A stretch of DNA of 64,000 nt. Source: Oscillatoria sp. CS-180 (GTDB lineage Bacteria > Cyanobacteriota > Cyanobacteriia > Phormidesmidales > Phormidesmidaceae). The notes beneath the pieces are model-generated. The model saw nothing but the letters and a program-made list of their open reading frames with translations, did no database searches and was not told where the DNA came from. The DNA lies in assembly GCF_028330965.1 (NCBI RefSeq), contig NZ_JAQMUB010000045.1, positions 62,001-126,000 on the forward strand, given 5' to 3'. Both the position numbers and the translations under genes were made by a program. This document shows positions 16,943 through 25,578 of this stretch, piece after piece. How positions within the stretch are numbered: the stretch's first letter is position 1; the number at the start of each line of letters is the position of its first letter.

Positions 16943-17989
16943 CGAAGCTGGAAAGACAAACTCCTTAATCGGGATAATCTGTACTGTAAGCTCTACAGGT
17001 CGCTCTAAGTCTCTTTGAAGTGATTTCTGTAAACTTCTTATGTCTTCTTCAGGAATTGATGCAGTTGAAGCAAGAATTTCAACATCGACGTAAATTTTTT
17101 GTTGCTGATACTCCAGACTCATCGCTTGGATTTCCCCTATTTGAGCCAAATTTAGCTCCTGAATCACAATTTGCCGGACTTGCTGACGTGTATTGGATTG
17201 AAACAGCAAGTTGTTCAGCGATATAGCTAAGGGAATACCGATTGTTGCCAGAAAAAGTATGGAGATTAAAAGGCCTCCCTTTGCCCGTTTGGCAGAGCCA
17301 TAATCTTGCCAGATGAATATTAAAATTCCGCTAAAAATAATGCCGCCCAAATTGGTTATGAACAACAGCAAGGCTCCTAGCCAGACCGTTTGATTCCATA
17401 GAGCGATACCAATACCGATCGCGCTTAAGGGGGGAACGAGAGCAACTGAAATCGCCACCCCAGGAAACGCATCAGCAATATGCTTTCGGGATTTGGAGAA
17501 TGCTCCGGCAGCACCAGCCGCCATCGCTACAACCAAGTCAATTAACGTGGGTTCTGTGCGCAGTACAATTTCTTCTGTCAGCGATCGCAATCCAGTCAAA
17601 TAGGAAATCAAGGTGGCACTGAGAACTGTCGCCAATGTTCCAAACAAAACCGTCAGAAATGCCCTCTTGACTAACCGCCGATTTGCCACTGAAATGGCAA
17701 AAGCAATTCCAATGATGGGTCCCATCAAAGGGGCGATAATCATGGCCCCAATCACAGTTGCTGTGCTACCCGCCAGTAATCCCAACGTTGAGATAACGCC
17801 AGACAGCGTCAGCATGATAAAGAAGCTTAGAGACGGAACCGATTCCCGCCACAATAATCGATTGAGGCTAGCAACTGGGGCTGGTTTGGAAGCTAGCCAG
17901 TGCCAGTCACCACTATTACTTAGCCAAATTTTGCGGATGCGCCGACGCCCCCTAGCTAGAAACTTAAGAAACTGACGGCGTTGAATCAT
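16937..17989 (-). CDS. DUF389 family membrane protein
   Basis: This 350-residue protein has a basic N-terminus and six to seven hydrophobic segments. One is the DUF389 hallmark GSTATVIGAMIIAPLMGPIIG, and a second conserved helix, FPGVAISVALVPPLSAIGIG, follows. The soluble C-terminal domain (about residues 265-350) is mixed alpha/beta. The biochemical role of the family is not established; transport or envelope functions have been suggested. The stop codon lies within a dispersed repeat, and the last residues (EFVFPASP) may have been altered by its insertion. Confidence 0.88.
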   Translation of the reverse strand: MIQRRQFLKFLARGRRRIRKIWLSNSGDWHWLASKPAPVASLNRLLWRESVPSLSFFIMLTLSGVISTLGLLAGSTATVIGAMIIAPLMGPIIGIAFAISVANRRLVKRAFLTVLFGTLATVLSATLISYLTGLRSLTEEIVLRTEPTLIDLVVAMAAGAAGAFSKSRKHIADAFPGVAISVALVPPLSAIGIGIALWNQTVWLGALLLFITNLGGIIFSGILIFIWQDYGSAKRAKGGLLISILFLATIGIPLAISLNNLLFQSNTRQQVRQIVIQELNLAQIGEIQAMSLEYQQQKIYVDVEILASTASIPEEDIRSLQKSLQRDLERPVELTVQIIPIKEFVFPASP

Positions 17990-18128
17990 GAAAGGCTTGC
18001 TGCGAAGACTAAAGAAATATTAGTAGTTCCAGTTGAACGTCATACCACCAAAATCCTGGCGCACTGCATCTTCCCATATAGAAGACGCTAATTGGAACTG
18101 ATCCTAATAGTACAAATAAATGCGATCG

Positions 18129-18545
18129 CTACCCAGGAATTTCACCTCGCTCTTGGGCCATCTTCAATCGGTGCTCCCGTTCTCGATGTTCCATCTCCAT
18201 TTCAGCTTCCAGTTCTTTGCCTAGAAAATAATTGAGAAACGTGCGGACAACCGCCACGATCGCTAGCTTACCGAGTTCCTGCAAGGAAGGTGCTACCGTC
18301 GTGGCCAAAATGTCTGCGCCTAACTGAAACTCCAGCGCTAGGGCAAGCCACGTGCCAAATTCGATCCGTACTTGGTTAAATGGGAATTCTTCACCGCGCC
18401 GCAACTTTAGCCTTAGCCGAACAACAAAATGAATTGTTTTAAATAGCCCCATTACCACGCAGAAAACAGAAATTGATTCCAGTACTAGCTGCGAAACTGA
18501 AACAATATGACTCAGCCCCCTCTCCAAAAGCTCAACAAATTCCAT
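18129..18545 (-). CDS. DUF1622 family membrane protein
   Basis: This 138-residue protein has three hydrophobic segments. Its conserved motif, RIEFGTWLALALEFQLGADILAT, is typical of DUF1622, and a charged C-terminal tail (EMEMEHREREHRLKMAQERG) is probably helical and cytoplasmic. Members are widespread in bacteria and have no defined activity. It lies about 140 bp upstream of the DUF389 gene on the same strand. A functional link between the two membrane proteins is possible but not shown. Confidence 0.88.
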   Translation of the reverse strand: MEFVELLERGLSHIVSVSQLVLESISVFCVVMGLFKTIHFVVRLRLKLRRGEEFPFNQVRIEFGTWLALALEFQLGADILATTVAPSLQELGKLAIVAVVRTFLNYFLGKELEAEMEMEHREREHRLKMAQERGEIPG

Positions 18546-18690
18546 TTCTGACTCCTGCTTGATTCATAAAGGCATGTTGATTATTTCCCTTCAAGATTAA
18601 GGGCTGCTGAATGGAGTTTGTCTTAAATTTGCTCTCCATCTAACTGCTCAAGGCATTGGTCAGGCAGACTTAAAGATGTCAGTTGTATAG

Positions 18691-18800
18691 CTCTAGCCAT
18701 TTATATCGCTGAGCGGAATTCAAAATTCAAAATTCAAAACTAAAGCAGATGAGCTTTCCTAGTGTTTTGAATGGTGACCCTATTCCTGCCGCAGTGTACT
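18691..18800. repeat. dispersed ~100-bp element, copy 1 (family 2)
   Basis: This stretch closely matches 63277-63374. Shared parts are GCGGAATTCAAAATTCAAA, CAGATGAGCTTTC, AGTGTTTTGAATGGTGA, and TGCCGCAGTGTACT at the right end. It has no coding capacity and carries an extra AAATTCAA unit relative to the other copy. The left end is more diverged than in copy 2. Confidence 0.75.
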
Positions 18801-18880
18801 CGGCTTGTATACCTAACCGCATCAGGCACTTAAGCCCCTGCCGGATGGCTTGCCGTCATGTCCCAACGGAACTAGCGAGG

Positions 18881-19660
18881 CTATACGTATCGCGTCAGGC
18901 TGATGCGGTACCGCTCTTTTTTCGTGACGGAAATATCTCCAATCTCCAAGCGTCCTTTGCCTCGAATCGCCACTAAATCCCCAGCATTCAAAGCATGGCT
19001 GGCTTGCTTAACTGATTTCCAGTTAACTCTCACATCCCCAGTATTGATGAGGTCAACCATTTTGCTACGGGACATCCCGAATCCAGCCGAAGCGACTGCA
19101 TCCAGTCGCAACGAGGCTTCTACTGTAGTCATCTCTTTTGTCTTGGGCTGGCGAACTCGCAGTTCACTCCAGTCAATTTGGCAAGTTTTTACAGGGACAG
19201 ACCGGACCTGAGTCAAACTCATTTCCAAAAAGTCAACTAGCTCCGGCACAACGATCGCCTGCGCCCCACGTTCTCCCAGCACAATCAGATCACCCACCTT
19301 CTCTCGCACAATCCCTGTGCCCAACAAAGAGCCTAAAAAATCTCGATGCGTGGCTGTGTCAAAAAGGAAGTTCCCCGCAATATCTAACAGAGCCAGAGCA
19401 ATATCATCGGGTTCTAAAGGCAGTTCGACTCGGGCGATCGCCCCTCGTTGACGTTCCGCTTGTGGATACCCGCCTCGGGCAACAAAATGAACTTCTGTCA
19501 GCCGTCCAAAAATCTCCTGGGCTTCTGTCAGCTCTGGCGGCGATAGAAAATCCGTCAGAACGACCTCCCAGGTGCGAATCGCTTGTTCTGCCTGATCCAA
19601 CACGCGAGTCAATGCCTCGCGGTTCTCAACAGCTTTCAACAAATTTTCCTTAGGCAACAT
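18881..19660 (-). CDS. photosystem II S4 domain protein (YlmH-like RNA-binding)
   Basis: This 259-residue protein matches the cyanobacterial/plastid 'photosystem II S4 domain' family. The N-terminal part resembles YlmH (EVVLTDFLSPPE, GGYPQAERQRGAIAR, ALLDIAGNFLFDTATHRDFLG, then TGIVREKVGDLIV). The S4 RNA-binding domain at about residues 183-240 contains LRLDAVASAGFGMSRSKMV and GDVRVNW. It probably binds RNA or ribosomes; a photosystem II role is inherited from the family name and is not proven here. It is divergent from psbQ, with a 190-bp shared upstream region. Its stop codon overlaps a short repeat of another family. Confidence 0.9.
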   Translation of the reverse strand: MLPKENLLKAVENREALTRVLDQAEQAIRTWEVVLTDFLSPPELTEAQEIFGRLTEVHFVARGGYPQAERQRGAIARVELPLEPDDIALALLDIAGNFLFDTATHRDFLGSLLGTGIVREKVGDLIVLGERGAQAIVVPELVDFLEMSLTQVRSVPVKTCQIDWSELRVRQPKTKEMTTVEASLRLDAVASAGFGMSRSKMVDLINTGDVRVNWKSVKQASHALNAGDLVAIRGKGRLEIGDISVTKKERYRISLTRYV

Positions 19661-19850
19661 GACAAAAGGTGAATAGGGTATGGATAAATCTAGGATGTAC
19701 AGGCCTAATCGCTAAACTATATCCCTCTCAGGTTGGTGGCGCTGATGCAGGAGCAGGACGATAGACTGTTATACGGGCATTGTAAGCTCCATTGATAGTA
19801 AGGCCCTTAACACACTTACTGAAGACACAGGATTTAGGAGCATCAGTACG

Positions 19851-20300
19851 ATGGGACGTTTTCGCTTTCGTTCACTATTAGGATGGGCACTCGCCGCGAT
19901 CGCGGTTTGTATTGTTGGTTGTGGTGGGGCCGATGTGTCTCAACCTACGACCTACTCCAATGAGCAGTTGGCTCAGATTGAGATCTACGCTCCCCGTGTT
20001 GTTGAATTACGAGATCGCTTTCCAGAGCTAGAAGACTACATTCAAAACAAGGACTGGGTTGATATCAACTCATTTATCCACGGGCCATTGGGCGAACTAC
20101 GGGCTCGTCTGGGTCGAGTAACGTCTCGATTGTTACTCCAAGACGCTGAAAAAGCGAAGGTGCTAGCTGATGATATTGGCAATCATCTAGAGCGGCTTGA
20201 TGCTGCTGCTGAGAAATACAACCAAATTGAAGCAGCTAGCCAGTACCGACAAGCTTTGGACGATTTTGACGCTTTTATCTCTCTAATTCCGAAAGCATAG
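19851..20300 (+). CDS. psbQ: photosystem II protein PsbQ (CyanoQ lipoprotein)
   Basis: This 149-residue precursor has a lipoprotein signal peptide ending in the lipobox IVGC at Cys24. A four-helix-bundle sequence follows with cyanobacterial PsbQ features (LAQIEIYAPRVVELRDRFPELED, NKDWVDINSFIHGPLGELR). It binds the lumenal face of photosystem II near CP47/PsbO and stabilises the oxygen-evolving complex. A TAGGAG ribosome binding site precedes the ATG. The FAD oxidoreductase gene follows 16 bp downstream and may be co-transcribed. Confidence 0.92.
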   Translation: MGRFRFRSLLGWALAAIAVCIVGCGGADVSQPTTYSNEQLAQIEIYAPRVVELRDRFPELEDYIQNKDWVDINSFIHGPLGELRARLGRVTSRLLLQDAEKAKVLADDIGNHLERLDAAAEKYNQIEAASQYRQALDDFDAFISLIPKA

Positions 20301-20316
20301 AGACGGCAGCAGAGTG

Positions 20317-21408
20317 ATGACACAAGTTGTTCTGGTTGGATGTGGGGTCGTGGGAGCAACCCTTGCCTATGAATTGAGCCAGCATGACAACCTGTCCATC
20401 ACTATTTTAGACAAACAGTCTCCCGCTCAGGGTGCAACAGGGGCAGCTCTGGGGATTGCGATGGGAGTCATTAGCCACAAGGTTAAAGGTCGCAACTGGC
20501 GACTACGAGAGGCCAGCCTTCGCCGATATACTACTCTTTTACCGGAATTAGAAGCCGCCGTAGGACGGCCTGTGATTCACAACAAGCAGGGTATCTTGAG
20601 TCTGTGTTTTGATGAAGCAGAGCTGCCTCGCTGGCGATCGCTACAAGAGATTCGACAGCGCCAAGGCTGGCCTTTGGAAATCTGGTCGCCACAGCACATA
20701 TCTGACGCTTGTCCTCATATTGCCGCTGACCAGGCTGTCGCAGGCATCTATTCCCCTCAAGATTTGCAGATCGCACCAAAATCGCTGACCTATATTCTGC
20801 TGGAAGCGGCTCAACGTCGAGGCGTCCAGGTGCAGACAAACGCACTGGTGACAGGATTTGAGCATGAGGGCGATCGCATCAGCGCTGTCCAGACTCAAGA
20901 GGGTCGCTACCCTGTCGATTGGGTCATCCTGACAGCAGGGCTAGGGAGTGAGTTGTTGACGCAGCAGTTGGGTGTAAGACTGCCCCTTGTCCCAGTATTG
21001 GGTCAGGGCATTCGAGTTAAAGTGGAGTCACCGCTTGGCAACACGGATTTTCAGCCGGTTATCAATGGCAACGACATTCATTTAGTCCCATTGACAAACG
21101 GAGAGTATGGCATAGCAGCAACGGTGGAATTTCCTACAGCTGGAGAAACTACGCCACTCCCCCAAGAAGCAGCTTTGGCGGCAGTCTGGAATGGGGCAAT
21201 GGCTTACTGTCCAGCCTTAGAAGCAGCCGAGGTTTTAGAAACGTGGTATGGATTACGACCTCGACCTCAGGGACAAGCTGCCCCAGTTATTCAATACTTA
21301 GAAGGCTACGTCAACGCTGTTTTGGCGACAGGCCACTACCGTAACGGTGTGCTGCTAGCTCCAGCAACAGCTCAAAGAGTTATGAGCCTTATGTTTGACT
21401 CAGAGTGA
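20317..21408 (+). CDS. FAD-dependent oxidoreductase (D-amino-acid/glycine oxidase-like)
   Basis: This protein of about 363 residues starts with a Rossmann dinucleotide motif (VVLVGCGVVGATLAYEL). It then follows the DAO family layout, with ILDKQSPAQGATGAALG near residue 35, a central substrate domain, and a C-terminal FAD/active-site segment (GLRPRPQGQAAPVI and ATGHYRNGVLLAPATAQ). It likely oxidises an amine or amino acid, producing peroxide; the substrate is not predictable. GTG (20314) and ATG (20317) are adjacent possible starts; I use the ATG. The short spacing after psbQ suggests shared transcription without implying a shared role. Confidence 0.88.
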   Translation: MTQVVLVGCGVVGATLAYELSQHDNLSITILDKQSPAQGATGAALGIAMGVISHKVKGRNWRLREASLRRYTTLLPELEAAVGRPVIHNKQGILSLCFDEAELPRWRSLQEIRQRQGWPLEIWSPQHISDACPHIAADQAVAGIYSPQDLQIAPKSLTYILLEAAQRRGVQVQTNALVTGFEHEGDRISAVQTQEGRYPVDWVILTAGLGSELLTQQLGVRLPLVPVLGQGIRVKVESPLGNTDFQPVINGNDIHLVPLTNGEYGIAATVEFPTAGETTPLPQEAALAAVWNGAMAYCPALEAAEVLETWYGLRPRPQGQAAPVIQYLEGYVNAVLATGHYRNGVLLAPATAQRVMSLMFDSE

Positions 21409-21440
21409 CGCTGACACAGAATCCAGTAAAGAGCATTTGT

Positions 21441-22109
21441 TTACTCATCTGTTAGCGTTCTTCTGCTTTGATTCGCGTCCTTCAAGAGTTCAACAACTTC
21501 CTGATCTGAGACTGCGTTGAAGCGAACATACCACTGGCTAATAGCGCCCATTAGTTCTGGCATCGCTAAACACACGACCTTATCTACAAGGCGCTGAATT
21601 TTTTGTAAGCTACCGGGGGCAGCCACGGGGACTGCAACAGTAATACTATCAGGATGAAAATTCTGAATTGCTAAGATGGCGGCTTGCAAAGTAGCCCCCG
21701 TAGCAAGACCGTCATCGACAACGATGACTGGTCTATTGACGATATTGGGCAATGGTGATCCCTGGCGGTAGCTGCGATCGCGACGGGCCAGTTCTTTCGT
21801 TTCAGCTTGAGTCGTGGCTAAGAGTTGTTCTTCTGACACGTTGAGTCGTTTGATCAAGTCTTGGTTGATCACCTGAGTATTGGGAGCGGCGATCGCTCCC
21901 ATGGCGAGTTCTGGCTGATTAGGGACACCCAGCTTACGAACCAACCAGACATCGAGCGGCCAGTTCAGACTGCATGCAATTTCATACCCAATAGGGACTC
22001 CTCCACGAGGCAAAGCAAGAACCCAACCTGTTTGGTTCCATGACTGTTGCTCCAGTCGTTGTGAAAGGAGTTGTCCTGCCTGACGTCGGTTATGAAATTT
22101 TGAGTCCAT
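21441..22109 (-). CDS. phosphoribosyltransferase family protein
   Basis: The protein of about 222 residues has the type I PRTase PRPP-binding motif VIVVDDGLATGAT, in which the two acidic residues bind ribose. The early ALPRGGVPIGYEIA loop and the hood are typical of the stand-alone Pribosyltran family. In other bacteria such proteins are often joined to dienelactone-hydrolase domains. The base or nucleotide substrate is unknown. I chose the ATG at 22109; a TTG four codons upstream is closer to a GGAG and cannot be excluded. It is convergent with the FAD oxidoreductase. Confidence 0.87.
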   Translation of the reverse strand: MDSKFHNRRQAGQLLSQRLEQQSWNQTGWVLALPRGGVPIGYEIACSLNWPLDVWLVRKLGVPNQPELAMGAIAAPNTQVINQDLIKRLNVSEEQLLATTQAETKELARRDRSYRQGSPLPNIVNRPVIVVDDGLATGATLQAAILAIQNFHPDSITVAVPVAAPGSLQKIQRLVDKVVCLAMPELMGAISQWYVRFNAVSDQEVVELLKDANQSRRTLTDE

Positions 22110-22157
22110 ACGTCTAAGCAACAGCTCCAGGGCTGCGCTGAAGTACCTTTCAGCAGA

Positions 22158-22499
22158 TTAGAAATCTCCACCAAAACCTACGGAAGTAGTTCCCATTGCT
22201 TCAAAAACCGTTAGACCTAGCGGCAAATTGACGTCTCCGTCCTCATCAACAAACTGGTTTAAAAGGTCTGCGCCCAGAACTTCAGCATCATCCGCAGGAT
22301 CAGCTTGCTCTCGACTATGGGCATTGATATCTTCTGCGACCGTTGCATATAGGTTTGGATCAGCTTCGAGAACAACGCTCCGAGTTTCTAGCGGCAGCAG
22401 TTTGTCAGCATTATCCACTGAATCAGCATGAACAGGCATACTTAAGACGACTGCGGAGAACAAACAGGCAGTCGACAGCACTTTAGTCAAAGTAAACAT
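22158..22499 (-). CDS. exported acidic protein of unknown function
   Basis: An N-terminal signal peptide (MFTLTKVLSTACLFSAVVLS, cleavage near VHA-DS) is followed by a roughly 85-residue acidic mature region. That region is rich in Asp, Glu, Leu and Asn and ends in FEAMGTTSVGFGGDF. No domain was recognised. I prefer the ATG at 22499 over 22517 because it gives a normal signal peptide. It lies 48 bp upstream of the phosphoribosyltransferase gene on the same strand and could be co-transcribed. A periplasmic or secreted location is predicted. Confidence 0.65.
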   Translation of the reverse strand: MFTLTKVLSTACLFSAVVLSMPVHADSVDNADKLLPLETRSVVLEADPNLYATVAEDINAHSREQADPADDAEVLGADLLNQFVDEDGDVNLPLGLTVFEAMGTTSVGFGGDF

Positions 22500-22837
22500 A
22501 TCTGCTCTAGACCCCATAAGAAGTGAATGCGCCTAGTCACCTCCGTTCACAAGAGAGTGCGGCTAAGCTTTAGTGACTAAATTAGAAACCCTTATCTAGA
22601 AAACCAACCTTCAATAGGTATAACCCTCACTGACAGGTGATAAACCAAAAGGTTGGCATTTCTTTGGGAATTTAGGAAAAACTAACGTAAAAGGGATGCG
22701 ATACTCCTCGCCACCCTGACTCACTTTCTCCTAGAAACTACGGAAACACCTGAGTGTTTACACCGCTTGTTAGTCAAGACCGATGTAGCAGTGGTTAGTG
22801 TCAGTCATTGCAACTAGGGTGCATCTTACCTTTGTAG
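22500..22837. other. intergenic region, nothing recognised
   Basis: No gene, RNA or convincing promoter is visible. The sequence is A+T-rich and presumably contains the upstream signals of the exported acidic protein on the minus strand. Confidence 0.5.
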
Positions 22838-22930
22838 CCCTCACCCTAAATCTCCTCCCAATCCTGGGAGAAAGACTTTCTCCGGCTCCCCTTCTCCCAA
22901 TTTTGGGAGAAGGGGCTGGGGGATGAGGGC
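22838..22930. repeat. palindromic dispersed repeat (CCCTCACCC...GGATGAGGG type)
   Basis: The segment runs from CCCTCACCCTAAATCTCC to GGGGCTGGGGGATGAGGG. Internally it contains CTTCTCCCAA/TTTTGGGAGAAG (22891-22912) and a related CTCCCAATCCTGGGAG hairpin. Such strings are recognised as common interspersed palindromic repeats in cyanobacterial genomes. Only one copy is in the window. It creates a spurious open frame rich in Pro, Ser and Gly. Confidence 0.65.
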
Positions 22931-23006
22931 AAAATTGCAAAACTGGGATCACCCTTGCAACTATTTGCAGCCATAAAAAGCGATATTGTGCTGCACTGAA
23001 GCAGTG

Positions 23007-23681
23007 TTATAGGTCTAATTTGTCCTCTAAGAGTTTGTGAATCAAGTCTTGCACTCCATCGCCTCGTGAGCCGGTCGTAACGTAATCAGCGATCGCCTTG
23101 ACTGCTGGCAAGGCATTATCAACAGCAACCCCGAGACCGCATACCTCTAGCAGTGAGATGTCATTCTCAGCGTCACCAATCGCGATCGTATCGTCTGGAG
23201 CAATGTTCAAATCACCGAGAACCCGCTTCAAGGTAGACGCTTTATCGACGCCAACAGGCAGGATCATCACGGCTCTTTTATTGAGAATGACGTGATAAGG
23301 CAGCTGCATGTCTAAGATCACCGTTTCGACTTGATGACCGTGAGGCTGCCAAGTCGCCATAATGACTCGACCACACCGAATGGGATCGACTCCTCTCTCA
23401 CGAAGCCGCTGCTGGAATGCTTCAGGTGGCCGTTCCCCTTGAGGCATGACACTATCCGAATCAGGCCAGTAAACAACGCCACCATTCTCCGCAATTACCG
23501 CATCAAATCGCCTCAACTCTGGGCATACTTGCTGTAGATCTTCAAATTCTCGTCCGGTGACTAACAGGACTTTGCCACCCCGGTCCCGAAAAGATGAGAT
23601 CGCGGCCCACGTGTTGTCATCAACCTGGCCATCTGCAGCTAAAGTACCGTCGTAATCGGTCGCTATGGTGTGGTAACGCAT
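23007..23681 (-). CDS. HAD-superfamily phosphatase (Cof/IIB type)
   Basis: This 224-residue hydrolase has motif I DYDGTLA (nucleophile Asp9 and acid/base Asp11), motif II in LLVTGRE, a conserved Lys late in the cap region (VDKASTLKRVL), and motif IV GDAENDISLLEVCG for Mg2+. The small cap between residues 80 and 150 fits subclass IIB, which contains sugar-phosphate and phosphoglycolate phosphatases and the sucrose-phosphatase group. The substrate is not determined. It is a single gene. Confidence 0.87.
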   Translation of the reverse strand: MRYHTIATDYDGTLAADGQVDDNTWAAISSFRDRGGKVLLVTGREFEDLQQVCPELRRFDAVIAENGGVVYWPDSDSVMPQGERPPEAFQQRLRERGVDPIRCGRVIMATWQPHGHQVETVILDMQLPYHVILNKRAVMILPVGVDKASTLKRVLGDLNIAPDDTIAIGDAENDISLLEVCGLGVAVDNALPAVKAIADYVTTGSRGDGVQDLIHKLLEDKLDL

Positions 23682-23943
23682 GGTTTAACTGTATAGAGTC
23701 TCCGGACTGCTATTCAAAGCATAGGAAAATAATGAATGGATGACTTAGAAAATGCTTTCTCAGCTGCTCATGCATAATTCTGATTACGAGCGGGGGTGGT
23801 CCCAAAGTTCAAACGACTCCATCTGGAGACTCCTTGAGGAGTACGGAGCCGCGAAGTGTACACCGAAACATAGAATTTGTGTAGTAAATGCATAGAGTAG
23901 AGGTATCCATTAAGTCTTTGTTGATTTTGCTATCGTCGCTGTC

Positions 23944-24852
23944 ATGAGCAGAAAATTAGTACCGATCAGTACTGCCATTTTGATTGGCACGATTTCTAGT
24001 TGGGGCGCTGTCAGCCTGGCATCGTCTCCAAAAACAAGAGTTCAAACGCTTCAGTTTTATGAACCTTCCTTTGAAGTAGCGGATGTCATTCTTGCTCAAA
24101 GTCGCGTTAGCCCTCCCGTTCCTCCCTTGCCTAGTCCGCTTCCCACAGCAACTCCACCAACGGAGTCAGGTATTGTTGGCCTCTCGCCTGAACCTACGGA
24201 CGATATTGGCGTCGGTCATCTCAGGCCACGAGATTTATCGTTTTTAGAGACTGAGAATTGGACTGATAGCCCTTATTTAGGCGCTAACTGGTTGCAAGCA
24301 GCCGCAATTCCAATTTATACCGAGCCTGATGGATCACACTGGGGCTGGATTATTAGTGGTTGGCTCGTACCCAATGGTCAGGAACCGTTAGCGCTTGGTC
24401 GTGATGCTAGCTTCTCCATGCTGCATACTTACTACAGCCTCTTCTCCTTCCCAGTCACCCAAATTCAAGACGATGGCTGGTTTGAATTTCAATACACTCC
24501 CGCCGGAAAAGCTTGGGCACACGTTGATCACCTCAATCTGGGGCGCATTGATCTAGCTGTCGAAACATGGGAAAACCGCTTCCTCGACATGGGCTGGGTC
24601 GAATTTCGAAATCATGGCTTATCCCAGTCCCTAAAAGCGGTACCAGACGACTCGGCCACGATTCTTGGCTTAGTCGGCCCTGACAGCTTTATTGAAACCC
24701 TTGCTTTTGATGGGGATTGGATGCAGGTTAGAGTCACTCAGCCCACCAGTGCATGTCAACAGCTACCAGGCGCTGTTACTCAGGAAGGTTGGATGAGATG
24801 GCGCAATTCAGAACAGCAATCTCTGATTTGGTTTCCGCCCAAGGGATGCTAG
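23944..24852 (+). CDS. exported SH3-like domain protein of unknown function
   Basis: This 302-residue protein has an N-terminal signal sequence, then a Pro-rich linker (PPVPPLPSPLP). Its main domain is Trp- and Gly-rich and contains segments reminiscent of bacterial SH3-like folds (IPIYTEPDGSHWGWI, AVPDDSATILGLVG, then FDGDWMQVRV). The C-terminus, LIWFPPKGC, ends in Cys. SH3-like exported domains often bind peptidoglycan or peptides; here that is inference. It is a single gene with a strong terminator 120 bp downstream. Confidence 0.75.
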   Translation: MSRKLVPISTAILIGTISSWGAVSLASSPKTRVQTLQFYEPSFEVADVILAQSRVSPPVPPLPSPLPTATPPTESGIVGLSPEPTDDIGVGHLRPRDLSFLETENWTDSPYLGANWLQAAAIPIYTEPDGSHWGWIISGWLVPNGQEPLALGRDASFSMLHTYYSLFSFPVTQIQDDGWFEFQYTPAGKAWAHVDHLNLGRIDLAVETWENRFLDMGWVEFRNHGLSQSLKAVPDDSATILGLVGPDSFIETLAFDGDWMQVRVTQPTSACQQLPGAVTQEGWMRWRNSEQQSLIWFPPKGC

Positions 24853-24974
24853 GGGTGTTATGGATGTGATGCTGAATGCCTTGGAGATTGGTATCCTCAA
24901 AACCTCAATTATGAGTTGAATGCATCTCTGTGCTTTCTTCGACCCGCACATTGATGATGGGATCTTTGAGCCTG

Positions 24975-25019
24975 AAAAGCGTCTGGAGTCAACGTAGTAA
25001 GTCTTCAGACGCTTTTTTC
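24975..25019 (+). terminator. rho-independent terminator
   Basis: AAAAGCGTCTG (24975-24985) pairs with CAGACGCTTTT (from 25006) around a 20-nt loop, followed by six T. It lies 120 bp after the SH3-like protein gene. Confidence 0.85.
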
Positions 25020-25288
25020 GTTTCGTTAATATAGCTTTAGTTATTAAGGTAGTGCACCCAATAGCATCTCAGTGCTTAGCCGATAGCCACATGGCAGTTG
25101 TTTTGCCTTAATGGAATTGGCGATGGCTATAACTTCTGTAACAGGTTTAATAGCGAAGAGAGTAATTCACGTGTACTATAAACAGGCTGAGGAAAAGATT
25201 GTGATGACAGCGATCGCGGTAGTCGATAGGCTGCAAACGTAACAACGGCGTTATAAAAGCCTTAAAATCGCTCATAAAGTTAATCTTC

Positions 25289-25336
25289 TTAACAGATTCT
25301 CACGATTGTAGATAGGCTTATCATAGATTCTGTTAA
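25289..25336. promoter_or_regulatory. inverted repeat upstream of the sigma factor gene
   Basis: TTAACAGA (25289-25296) and TCTGTTAA (25329-25336) are perfect inverted arms separated by 32 bp, about 240 bp before the sigma gene start. They could be a pair of operator sites or a hairpin. No known consensus was matched. Confidence 0.3.
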
Positions 25337-25578
25337 CCAGGATGCAGTTTTCAGGATGAGGGAAACAGTATTATTTCCTTGTCTTCAGCGATATTTCCTC
25401 AATATTTTTCCTCAAAAAATAAACGATAAGACTGTCTAAAGTTTCTCATAAATGTTACGATAGTTTACATAAGTGACTGGCATTCATCCCTCTTCTTGTC
25501 TCTGCTAGGGGAGAGCAGCGCTAGCAACAGCTTTATCTTTGCATCCTCCATATCAGCGTTACTGATAGCTCTGTTCCT

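Larger units (their letters stand above)
24853..25578. other. 726-bp non-coding region upstream of the sigma factor
   Basis: This is the largest gene-free gap. It contains a strong terminator (24975-25019) and then about 560 bp of A+T-rich sequence with one GCGATCGC and the inverted repeat TTAACAGA...TCTGTTAA (25289-25336). No tRNA, conserved RNA or open frame of note was found. The length is consistent with a complex promoter for the sigma factor gene. Confidence 0.5.

Noticed and set aside
19138-19653. 171-codon plus-strand frame opposite the photosystem II S4 gene
   Set aside because: It is fully antisense to a recognised gene with strong family similarity, and its composition looks like a shadow frame.
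22770-22952. 60-codon minus-strand frame rich in Pro, Ser and Gly
   Set aside because: It is produced by the palindromic dispersed repeat at 22838-22930, not by a gene.
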